A DNA stretch of 9,627 nucleotides. Origin: an uncultured Bilophila sp. GTDB lineage: Bacteria > Desulfobacterota > Desulfovibrionia > Desulfovibrionales > Desulfovibrionaceae. The position numbers were made by a program, and so were the translations under genes. The stretch spans positions 1 to 9,627 of the forward strand of contig CAUHBW010000120.1 in NCBI GenBank assembly GCA_959604115.1, read 5' to 3'. The notes below the pieces were generated by a model that was given only the letters and a program-made list of their open reading frames with translations, was not told the DNA's origin and searched no databases. Shown piece after piece: positions 1-6,173 of the stretch (position 1 is the stretch's first letter; the number at the start of each line of letters is the position of its first letter).

Positions 1-335
1 GGCTGGCCCTGTACACCCGCACGGCGGAAACCGAACGCTTCCGGCGGTTCAATCCGCCGGAGCGCACCCCCGAACTGTACACGCGGCTCCTGCCCTACGC
101 CGTGGCCCTGAACCTCGAAAAGGCGTGGGGCGAGAACTGCGCCGACATTCTGCGCGACGCGCGGAACCGGGACGGGGACACGTCGTCGGACGCCCTGTAC
201 TCCGCCGTCATGGTCTCGACCCTCGTGTCGGGGACGGCGGAGGCTCCGGCAGCGGCGGAGGCGGCGGGTTCTGCTGACCTTCTTTCCGGCGTCGCGGGAG
301 CGTGTCCCGCCATGCCGCCTTCGGCGGAAACCTGA
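1..335 (+). CDS. DUF2207 membrane protein (YciQ-like), C-terminal fragment, frameshifted tail
   Basis: The gene enters from the left edge; the frame begins at base 3. The visible peptide starts LALYTRTAETERFRRFNPPE and continues through TPELYTRLLPYAVALNLEKAWGE. This pattern (short helix, NPPE, TPEL, LPYA-AL, E-x-W) is the conserved C-terminal cytoplasmic part of DUF2207 predicted membrane proteins such as E. coli YciQ, whose function is unknown. Family members usually end in a serine- and glycine-rich tail. Here the open frame instead runs on as an alanine-rich stretch to a stop at 333-335, while the expected glycine-rich tail lies in the neighbouring frame and stops at 275-277. The real end is therefore probably 277, with one base missing near 230-233. 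Family assignment is fairly sure; the 335 end is doubtful. Confidence 0.75.
   Translation, partial: LALYTRTAETERFRRFNPPERTPELYTRLLPYAVALNLEKAWGENCADILRDARNRDGDTSSDALYSAVMVSTLVSGTAEAPAAAEAAGSADLLSGVAGACPAMPPSAET
230..277 (+). other. Displaced glycine-rich tail of the DUF2207 gene (frameshift site)
   Basis: From base 233 the second reading frame encodes DGGGSGSGGGGGFC followed by TGA at 275-277. Glycine-rich endings of this kind close many DUF2207 proteins. The upstream coding frame meets it at the GGGG run 230-233. One additional G there would join TLVSG directly to DGGGSGSGGGGGFC. This points to a one-base loss, either real or a sequencing error. Confidence 0.65.
294..327 (+). other. Two adjacent small hairpins in the intergenic gap
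   Basis: GCGGGA (294-299) pairs perfectly with TCCCGC (305-310) around a five-base loop. CCGCC (315-319) pairs with GGCGG (323-327). They lie between the restored DUF2207 stop (277) and the next start (367). No T-run follows, so I do not call an intrinsic terminator. They could be weak mRNA 3'-end structures or simple GC-rich coincidences. Confidence 0.3.
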
Positions 336-354
336 CCGCCGCATATTGATTTTC

Positions 355-360
355 AAGGAG
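355..360 (+). promoter_or_regulatory. Ribosome binding site for the 367 start
   Basis: AAGGAG lies six bases before ATG at 367. This settles the start at 367 rather than the in-frame ATG at 346, which lies upstream of the site. The peptide from 367 also opens directly with a signal peptide. Confidence 0.8.
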
Positions 361-366
361 ATTTCC

Positions 367-1348
367 ATGAAGGGTCTGTGTTGCTCGCTGTTGGCGTGCC
401 TGCTCGCGGTTCCCGCGACGGCGCGCGGCGAGTTGAAGGTGTCCTTCGTCAACCGGACGACGACCGATATCCTGACCATCGGAGTCTGCGGCAAGGGAAA
501 GGAGGACGAAGGCTCCTGCGCCGCGCGCGTGGCCATGCGCGTGGTGCCGGGCAACGAGGGCACGCTGGTCCTCGGGAACGCCTCCGAGCTGGCGGGCATC
601 GTGCTGGACATGGGCATGCGGCGGTTCGTCTTCAACGACTGCAAGGCGTTCGAGGGCGAGGAGAATCTGAAGCTGGAGCTGACGCTGGCGAAGAACGGGC
701 GTCCGCTGCTGGCGGCTCCCGGCGCGGCCTTGAGCGACGCGGAAACCGACTTCACGCTGGAGGCCGGGCCGCTCGCGGGGCAGGATCACGCGCAGGAACG
801 TTGCCCCGAGGTGCTCAAGGAATGGCTGGACGCCCATCCCGAAGAACGGGCCGTGTGGTCCGGCGGCTGGTGGACGACGGTCCCCGACGAAATGAGCGTC
901 TGCGCCATGAAGCTATGCGGGCCTTCGAGGCGGCGCAGCCGGAGGTGCGGGACGACGCGCAGGCGGCGTCGCTGTGCCCGCGGGCGCTTGAGTCGTGGGT
1001 CGCCGCCCATCCGGGTTCGGAGGCGCGGTGGACGGGCGCGTGGACGCCGGGTTCCTGCAGGTCAATCAGGGCAGCGAGATGGACATGGACCTCGCGGTCA
1101 ATTTCCCCGGCGAAAGGCCGGACAGGGAAGAGGCTCTGAACTATGCGCGGGAACAGATCGATTTGATGTTCGGGATCGCCAGCCCCGTCACCGTAAAGAT
1201 GCTGCTCATCCCCGAGGCCGTCTACGAGTTCGCCGCAAAGGGCGAGGACGTCGAGACGGACGGGTTCATGGTCAGTTTCGGCAACTCCGACGTGCTGCTC
1301 ATCGAATATTTGCGGAGCGCGGGCATTTTCGTGTCCATGACCCGTTGA
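367..1348 (+). CDS. Exported protein with two CPxxLxxW-AHP repeats, interrupted by two frameshifts
   Basis: I do not recognise this family. The product begins MKGLCCSLLACLLAVPATARG, a clear signal peptide likely cut near residue 19-21, so it should act outside the cytoplasm. A beta-rich stretch follows (residues about 22-115), then two copies of a 23-residue motif CPxxLxxWhxAHPxxxAxWxGxW (802-870 and 975-1043), then a C-terminal domain from about 1046 ending ...FVSMTR at a TGA (1346-1348). The reading frame changes twice. Frame 1 is sensible to about CAMK (907-912), frame 3 from about EAMRAFEAAQ to the second repeat, and frame 2 from about GFLQVNQ. Each switch is repaired by adding one base, restoring about 327 residues. 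Without repair, frame 1 runs on as an arginine-rich nonsense tail that overlaps the next gene. The cysteines suggest disulfides. Whether it is a pseudogene or a read-error artefact is open. Confidence 0.6.
802..870 (+). repeat. Protein repeat copy 1 (CPxxLxxW-AHP motif)
   Basis: Frame 1 encodes CPEVLKEWLDAHPEERAVW followed by SGGW. It matches the second copy at 975-1043 at C, P, L, W, A-H-P, A, W, G and W, with identical 23-residue spacing. This looks like an internal tandem domain duplication inside the exported protein. Confidence 0.6.
975..1043 (+). repeat. Protein repeat copy 2 (CPxxLxxW-AHP motif)
   Basis: Frame 3 encodes CPRALESWVAAHPGSEARW followed by TGAW. It has the same length and anchor residues as copy 1. 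It is visible only outside the frame of the gene's start, which is good evidence that the gene has suffered a frameshift between 907 and 975. Confidence 0.6.
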
Positions 1349-1361
1349 CGCGCCGCCTGCT

Positions 1362-1413
1362 TCGGGCATTCTTGGGCTACGGGGGAAGGGGGCGCCGCAC
1401 GGTCGGGCATTCT
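1362..1413 (+). repeat. 11-bp direct repeat in the 1349-1496 intergenic gap
   Basis: TCGGGCATTCT occurs at 1362-1372 and again at 1403-1413, start to start 41 bases, in the 148-base gap between two exported-protein genes. It could be an operator pair, or chance. No convincing terminator or promoter is visible in this gap. Confidence 0.3.
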
Positions 1414-1496
1414 CCAACCCGGAACAGACCGGACAGGGCGGATCAAGGCGGAATCGGACCGAAAGCGCGCCGGAAGCGGCGTCAAAGGAGAAGACG

Positions 1497-2651
1497 ATGA
1501 CAAGAACGTTGTTGCGGATAACGGGATTGCTGGTCGCATGCTTCATTTTCGGAGCGTGCGCGGCGTCCGCCGGGGAAGGATGGGCCACCTACGTCAACCC
1601 GCGCTTCGGGTATTCCGTGGAGTATCCGGCCTCGTTCGCCGGGACGGGGGAACCGGACGACGCGGACGGCGTATGGCTGGCCTCGGGAAACGCCCGGCTC
1701 ACGCTTTCGGGCGGCTTCAACGTCGAGGGCCTCGACGGCGCGGGCATGCTGGCTTCCCGGTCCGGGGAAGTGGCCCACATCAGGCCGGGGTCGGCCCGGT
1801 CCGGCGACGGCTGGTATTCGCTGGTCTACGGCGACGACGGCGGCAGGGACGGCGTCGAGCGTCTGTTCCACGAATACGGCGTGGTCGACGGCAGCCGGTG
1901 GGCCTCGTTCGTCCTTGCGTATCCGGCGGTGGAGAACGTCGGCGAGGCCGTCGCACGGATGGAGAAGACGCTTGCGCTTCCCGAAGGCCGGGGGGGCGTC
2001 TATTCGCAGCGGGACGGGAAGGTGTACCGGAACGGAAAGCCGATCCCCTGCGATCTGTACACCGTGCCGGAGGGCTTCAAGGGGCGCGTCAGATGCTGGG
2101 CCGTCATCGGGAGCGGCGTGGCCGAGGACGCGGGAGCCGAGGAAATCGGCATCCGGTTCTTCGGGGACTCCGCCGATTCCATCGGATTCATCTCGCTGGA
2201 AAGCGCGGACCTGTACCGCGACATCGTCTGGGGGCCGCTGGGCGACCGTCTGGTCCTCGTCGTCGGAAGCGGCGACAGGCCGGAGTCGTTTTTCAGGGTC
2301 TACGACGCGAACATGGACATGAGCATGCAGCTCCCCGGCATCCGGGACGAACTGCACTGGGTGGACGGCGTGCGTTTCGTGTTCACCTGCAACCTCGGCA
2401 GGCGCGCGAACGCCTTTCCGGGGGGCGGCGACGAGCTGCGCCGGTCGGTCATCCTGTACGATACGGTCATGCCCGCCGCCATTCGGCTGAAGGATGCCTC
2501 GGATACGCACGGCTTTTCCCTGCTGTCCGTTGCGGACGACGGGCGGACGGCGGAGGTGCGCGAGCGTTCGGTCGCGTCGCCGGACGACTGGGCCGACGTG
2601 GACCGGGTCCGCGAGCGGATTCTAACGGTTCGGGTTCCCGCCGCCGGATGA
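1497..2651 (+). CDS. Exported hypothetical protein, 384 aa
   Basis: I do not recognise a named family. ATG at 1497 follows AAAGGAG (1484-1490) by six bases. The N-terminus MTRTLLRITGLLVACFIFGA leads to CAASAG, a signal peptide probably cut by signal peptidase I after ASA. LVAC at residues 12-15 resembles a lipobox but sits too early in the hydrophobic core to be convincing. Residues about 29-60 (WATYVNPRFGYSVEYPASF) resemble the opening of small periplasmic domains that carry an FGYSVxYP motif. The C-terminal half (about 165-380) is beta-strand-rich, with alternating hydrophobic and DG-turn segments that could form propeller-like blades. Cysteines 185 and 200 may form a disulfide. Unlike its neighbours this gene is intact. 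It likely works in the periplasm; its role is unknown. Confidence 0.8.
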   Translation: MTRTLLRITGLLVACFIFGACAASAGEGWATYVNPRFGYSVEYPASFAGTGEPDDADGVWLASGNARLTLSGGFNVEGLDGAGMLASRSGEVAHIRPGSARSGDGWYSLVYGDDGGRDGVERLFHEYGVVDGSRWASFVLAYPAVENVGEAVARMEKTLALPEGRGGVYSQRDGKVYRNGKPIPCDLYTVPEGFKGRVRCWAVIGSGVAEDAGAEEIGIRFFGDSADSIGFISLESADLYRDIVWGPLGDRLVLVVGSGDRPESFFRVYDANMDMSMQLPGIRDELHWVDGVRFVFTCNLGRRANAFPGGGDELRRSVILYDTVMPAAIRLKDASDTHGFSLLSVADDGRTAEVRERSVASPDDWADVDRVRERILTVRVPAAG

Positions 2652-2681
2652 GGCGCGCGGAACGCTCACCCTCCAACCTTA

Positions 2682-2687
2682 CGGAGA
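2682..2687 (+). promoter_or_regulatory. Ribosome binding site for the 2693 start
   Basis: CGGAGA ends five bases before ATG 2693. The alternative GTG at 2734 has no comparable site. The 2693 start is in a different frame from the main body of the gene, which supports a frameshift inside the signal peptide. Confidence 0.6.
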
Positions 2688-2692
2688 GAAAC

Positions 2693-3347
2693 ATGCTGCT
2701 GCATCGCATGGGATCGGGGTTCAGACTGGCTTCGTGCTGCTGGCGGGGTTCGTCGCGTTTTCGCTGGCGAGCCGGACGGCTGCGGCGTCCGACGCCGGGA
2801 AGCGGATGACGCCGAACGCGGCGGAACTCAAGAAGATGAACGTGTTCCTGAGCAACTTTACGGAACAGGGGTTCACCAACTTCGACGTCAAGGCGGGCGG
2901 CGACGACGAGCTGCTGCACATGGGCGGCAAGGGCGCCGCGCCGGACCTGATCCGTTTCGGCATCCGGCACAATTACCTCAACAATTACAAGAGCCGGATC
3001 GCCCCGTGCCCGACGAAGGGCTGCGAGCACGGCTCCCTGACCATCGACGGCAGGTACGTCGCCGAGAGCGTGAAGAAGTATTTCGACCTCGACCTGAAGA
3101 ACCAGAGCGTTCTCGAATCCGATCCGCCGTTCTTCTTCGACGGCAAGCGGTATCACTTTGAAGGCGCGGACGGCGAGGCCACCTGCTGCGCGGACATCAG
3201 GAATGTTTTCGCGAACAGCGACGGCACGCTGCGCATGACCGGGGAACTGTACAACGCGGACGACAGGAAGGACAGGCCCGCGACCTTTGAAGCGACGGCA
3301 AGAAGACATGGGTGATCCTCTCCCTGCGGACGGACTACCGGGACTAG
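2693..3347 (+). CDS. Exported hypothetical protein with FLSNF motif, frameshifted at both ends
   Basis: The best model starts at ATG 2693 (MLLHRMGSGFRLA, frame 2), shifts near 2729-2731 to FVLLAGFVAFSLASRTAAAS (frame 1), and so makes a complete signal peptide. The mature part carries KKMNVFLSNFTEQGF, DLIRFGIRHNYLNNYKSRI, a C-x4-C pair (CPTKGCEH), GRYVAESVKKYFDLDL, FDGKRYHFEGADGEA and a CC pair. Near 3288-3296 the frame shifts again, from ATFEA to DGKKTWVILSLRTDYRD with TAG at 3345-3347. If unrepaired, the frame ends at 3315 with an unlikely ARRHG tail, and would have to start at GTG 2734. Restored length is about 218 residues. I recall similar uncharacterised exported proteins in gut bacteria but cannot name the family. 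Probably periplasmic; function unknown. Confidence 0.65.
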
Positions 3348-3395
3348 CGGACGCTCCTCGGCTTTTCCCCGTGAAAGACCGGGAGAATCCGGGCC

Positions 3396-3435
3396 GGACG
3401 GGAGGATTGACCGTCGGCGTCATCCTTCCCCGTCC
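3396..3435. repeat. Imperfect inverted repeat in the convergent intergenic region
   Basis: GGACGGGAGGAT (3396-3407) is nearly complementary to ATCCTTCCCCGTCC (3422-3435), with small bulges and a 14-base loop. It lies in the 195-base gap between the + strand block and the - strand operon. It has no T-run of its own. It may support transcription termination together with the stronger hairpin just downstream. Confidence 0.35.
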
Positions 3436-3483
3436 CGAAGGGGCAACCGTTCCGTGATGGGCCGCAGCCGTCCGGTACGAAAA

Positions 3484-3515
3484 AGGGCGGCTCACCTTCC
3501 GGTGGGCCGCCTTTC
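3484..3515. terminator. Bidirectional intrinsic terminator between convergent transcription units
   Basis: GGCGGCTCACC (3487-3497) pairs with GGTGGGCCGCC (3502-3512) around a TTCC loop, with ten Watson-Crick pairs and one T-G pair. The stem is flanked by AAAAA at 3481-3485 and TTT then TTTTT at 3513-3525. It can therefore end the + strand transcript of the exported-protein genes and also the - strand operon, whose last stop codon is at 3543. Confidence 0.85.
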
Positions 3516-3542
3516 GCCGTTTTTCGCCGCGCGGGGGCGGCT

Positions 3543-4697
3543 TCAGGGGCGGGGAACGCCGGTTCCCTGACGGGTGATGACGTGCCTGCGGATCAGGAAC
3601 CGGTCCAGCATGTCGGGCTTGAGCGCGACGCCGAGGCCGGGTTCCGTGGGGAGGGACACCCAGCCGTCGCGGATGTGCTCGGAGAAGGTGGAGATGTCCC
3701 CGGCCAGCCGGAGCGGGGAGCGGTAGGCGTGCCCGAAGGGCCAGAGGTTGGAGGCGGCTGCGCCGAGCTGCAGGCTCGCCGCCTGCGTGACGCCCTCCTC
3801 GGCGTTGGAGTTCATGAGGCACAGGATGCCGTGGGCCTCCGCGTAGCGCATGATCGCGTGGGCCTTGCGGATGCCCCCGTGCTTGATGACCTTGATGCTG
3901 AAGACGTCCGCGGCCTTTTTCTCGATCAGCCGTCTGGCCTGCGCCAGCGTATGCACGGACTCGTCGGCGGAGATGAGCAGCCCGGTCCGGCGGCGCACTT
4001 CGGCGAGGCCGTCGATATCCTCAGGCGGCACGGGCTGTTCCAGCAGCGCGAGCCCGCAGTCCTCCACGAGTTTGGCGAAGCGGACGGCGCGGAGCACGTC
4101 CCAGCCCTGATTCGCGTCCGCGATGAGCGGATAGTCCGGGCCGACGGCCTCCCGGACGGCGCGGACGCGGGCGGCGTCCTGCTCCACGGTGCCCGCCGCC
4201 ACCTTGATCATCAGGGAGGTGAAGCCCTGCCGCCGCATGGCGACGGCTTCCTCGGCGTTGGCCTCGGGCGTGTCCATGCCCACGGTCCACATGACGGGGA
4301 GCCGGTCGTGCGCCACGCCGCCCAGCATGTCCGCCACCCGCAGGCCGCCGCTTTTGCCGAGCAGATCGTGGCAGGCCAGATCGAGGGCCGCCTTGGGCAC
4401 GCTCCAGCCGGAGGAGGCGGCGTCCATGCGCCGGTGGATGTCGTGGAGGTTCCGGGGATCGGCTCCGAGCACGGCGGGCGCGAGGTGTTCCCGGATGACG
4501 TGGACGACCACGGCGGCGTCCTCGCTCGTCAGCGGCATGACGGGGTTGGTTTCCCCGATGCCCTCCAGACCGTCGTCGGTGACGATCCGGCACACGACGG
4601 GGGTGCAGTCCACCAGCGTGCCGATCCTGACGGAGCGGGTGAAGGGCTTGTTCAGGGGAACGCGCAGTTCATAGAGTTCGATGGACGTTATCTTCAT
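3543..4697 (-). CDS. Enolase-superfamily (mandelate racemase/muconate lactonizing-like) enzyme
   Basis: This 384-residue protein has the family's usual length. It has an N-terminal capping domain (about 1-125) and a (beta/alpha)-barrel. Metal ligands are visible as D194 (ADANQGWD), E220 (LLEQP) and D245 (SADES). K269 in SIKVIKHGG is the expected acid/base on strand six, and K165 (SLMIKVAAG) is the expected acid/base on strand two. The C-terminal DGWVSLPTEPGLGVAL is typical of the fold. These enzymes take a proton from the carbon next to a carboxylate and then epimerise, racemise, cycloisomerise or eliminate. The layout is closest to muconate cycloisomerase, dipeptide epimerase and N-acylamino acid racemase members; I cannot fix the substrate. 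Oddly, the first Lys of the usual KxK pair is Met163. It is the last gene of the operon, with GAGG eight bases before its ATG. It probably acts on a stereocentre of the imported compound or its lyase product. Confidence 0.85.
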   Translation of the reverse strand: MKITSIELYELRVPLNKPFTRSVRIGTLVDCTPVVCRIVTDDGLEGIGETNPVMPLTSEDAAVVVHVIREHLAPAVLGADPRNLHDIHRRMDAASSGWSVPKAALDLACHDLLGKSGGLRVADMLGGVAHDRLPVMWTVGMDTPEANAEEAVAMRRQGFTSLMIKVAAGTVEQDAARVRAVREAVGPDYPLIADANQGWDVLRAVRFAKLVEDCGLALLEQPVPPEDIDGLAEVRRRTGLLISADESVHTLAQARRLIEKKAADVFSIKVIKHGGIRKAHAIMRYAEAHGILCLMNSNAEEGVTQAASLQLGAAASNLWPFGHAYRSPLRLAGDISTFSEHIRDGWVSLPTEPGLGVALKPDMLDRFLIRRHVITRQGTGVPRP

Positions 4698-4723
4698 GGC
4701 GTATGCCTCGTGATGTTGAAGTT

Positions 4724-4754
4724 GCGGGGCCGCCGGGAGGAAGGGCGGCCCCGC
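4724..4754 (-). promoter_or_regulatory. Perfect 11-bp intercistronic hairpin
   Basis: GCGGGGCCGCC (4724-4734) and GGCGGCCCCGC (4744-4754) are exact reverse complements around a nine-base loop. The hairpin sits between the lyase B stop (4770) and the epimerase start (4697). On the transcribed strand no U-run follows, so full termination is unlikely. A role in mRNA processing, 3'-end protection of the upstream message, or partial attenuation of the last gene fits better. Confidence 0.6.
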
Positions 4755-4769
4755 GTTCGCCCGGACGGC

Positions 4770-6143
4770 CTATTGGGGGAAGCCGTCGGAGAGGCGGGCG
4801 AAAAGCGGCGAAGCCTTTTCCGCGTCGGCGAGGAGAACGGGATCGTCCAGCGTCTCGACGGCGTTTTCGGGGAGAAGGGCTTCGCGCCGCAGGATTTCCG
4901 TATACGGCACGCCCTGCGCGTCGGCCCGCTCGAACACGCGCCGCGCGGCCTCCTCGCCGAGCAGGCGGCGCAGGATCAGGTAGCCGGGGCGGCGCGGGGC
5001 GCGGAGCGCGCACCGTCCGGGCCGCGTGCCCTCGATGACCTTGGAGACGAACAGGGGGATGCCGCGCGCCAGCAGTTCGGCGGACTCGTGGAAGGCCTTG
5101 CGGATCATCGAGGCGTCGCAGCCGCTTTCGAGTTCCCCGCCGCAGGCCGCGTGGGCGATGCCCGCATGGTTGGCGCTGACCCTGAATCCCATCTGCTCGA
5201 TCATGTCCGGGACCACGGGGTTGACCTTGCCCGGCATGATCGAGGAACCCGGCTGGGCGGCGGGAATGCGCACGTCCCCGAACCCGCACTGGGGGCCGGA
5301 GGTCATCAGGATGAGGTCGCGGGCGATGCGGCCCGCAGCGAGGGCCACGGCTTCGAGACGGGCATGGGCCAGCACCACGCTTTCGGCGTCCTGCACGGCG
5401 AGGAAGCCGTCTTCGCAGGCGGCGAGCCGCCTGCCGCAGAGGGCGGAGAGGTGCGCACAGGCCCGTTCCCGAAAGCCGGGAGGGCAGCCGAAGCCGGTTC
5501 CGGCGAAGGACGCGCCGAGGGCGCAGCCGTTCCAGCGGGGGAGTTCCTCCTCCAGCCGGACGCGGACGCGGCGCACCCGTCCCGCGTAGCCCTCGAAGAC
5601 GCGCCCGAGGCTGACGGGCAGGGCGTCCCGCAGGGCGTCGCGGCCCATCTTGACCGCGTCCCGGAACGCCGCGCCCCTGGCGGCGAGGGCGTCCTCAAGG
5701 CCGGGCAGGACGGCGAGCACCCGTTCCAGCGCGTCGTGGACGAACAGTCCGTCCGCCGTGACCACGACGTCGCGCCCGCCCTGCGACAGGGCGACGTGCC
5801 GGTCGGGGCAGACGAAAGGCGCGCCGGAACGGCTGGCCCGTTCCGCGACGGCGGCGTTGATCAGGCCGTCGAGCAGGGGGTGGGCGTCCACGAAGGCGTC
5901 CACCGGGAACCGCCCCGCGTCGGCGAGTTCGTCGCAGGCCGCCGCGATGGCGCGGGCCCGTTCGGGATCGAGCGCGCCCGCATCCCTGTTGGCGAGGGCG
6001 CAGGCCTTCTTGATGCGCAGCAGGGACCGGATATAGCCCGGATAGTCGTCATAGGTCCGCCTGTTGACCCGCATCCGGGTGACGAGGCGGGACAGGGCCT
6101 GTTGCCGGGCCGCGGACTCTCCGCGGCTGAGTTCGTGCAGCAT
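4770..6143 (-). CDS. Lyase B: aspartase/fumarase-superfamily subunit with intact SS-loop, degenerate N-terminal motifs
   Basis: This 457-residue protein belongs to the class II fumarase/aspartase superfamily. The catalytic loop GSSIMPGKVNP (299-309) is perfect and sits in the usual context GFGDVRIPAAQP...VVPDMIEQ. Other regions align but have lost key residues. The N-terminal YYGxxTxRAxENF block is absent. The GTSxNMNxNEV region reads FVDAHPLLDGLINAAV (84-99). The NPxDHVNxxQSxND region reads CPDRHVALSQGGRD (112-125). The GRTHLQDA region reads GRDALRDA (167-174). In homotetrameric relatives these regions bind the substrate carboxylates and help catalysis, so alone this chain should not make a normal site. 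It follows lyase A by 30 bases with AAGGAG seven bases before its ATG, so the two are probably co-translated. I infer that it supplies the catalytic loop to a heteromer with lyase A. Alternatively it is a pseudoenzyme or has a new reaction. Confidence 0.85.
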   Translation of the reverse strand: MLHELSRGESAARQQALSRLVTRMRVNRRTYDDYPGYIRSLLRIKKACALANRDAGALDPERARAIAAACDELADAGRFPVDAFVDAHPLLDGLINAAVAERASRSGAPFVCPDRHVALSQGGRDVVVTADGLFVHDALERVLAVLPGLEDALAARGAAFRDAVKMGRDALRDALPVSLGRVFEGYAGRVRRVRVRLEEELPRWNGCALGASFAGTGFGCPPGFRERACAHLSALCGRRLAACEDGFLAVQDAESVVLAHARLEAVALAAGRIARDLILMTSGPQCGFGDVRIPAAQPGSSIMPGKVNPVVPDMIEQMGFRVSANHAGIAHAACGGELESGCDASMIRKAFHESAELLARGIPLFVSKVIEGTRPGRCALRAPRRPGYLILRRLLGEEAARRVFERADAQGVPYTEILRREALLPENAVETLDDPVLLADAEKASPLFARLSDGFPQ

Positions 6144-6173
6144 GGGAACGCTCCTTGCGCCGGACGGCGCGGA

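Noticed and set aside
913..1500. The frame-1 continuation of the 367 gene to 1500
   Set aside because: After about residue 182 the peptide becomes Arg-rich and motif-free, and overlaps the start of the 1497 gene. Frames 3 and 2 carry the sensible continuation.
1538..2809. A 423-codon + strand open frame over the 1497 gene
   Set aside because: It is Arg/Gly-rich nonsense in an alternative frame. The 1497-2651 frame has a ribosome binding site, a signal peptide and normal composition.
2467..3822. A 451-codon - strand open frame spanning two + strand gene ends and the terminator
   Set aside because: It crosses the bidirectional terminator and two real genes, has no ribosome binding site or motifs, and is Arg/Pro-rich.
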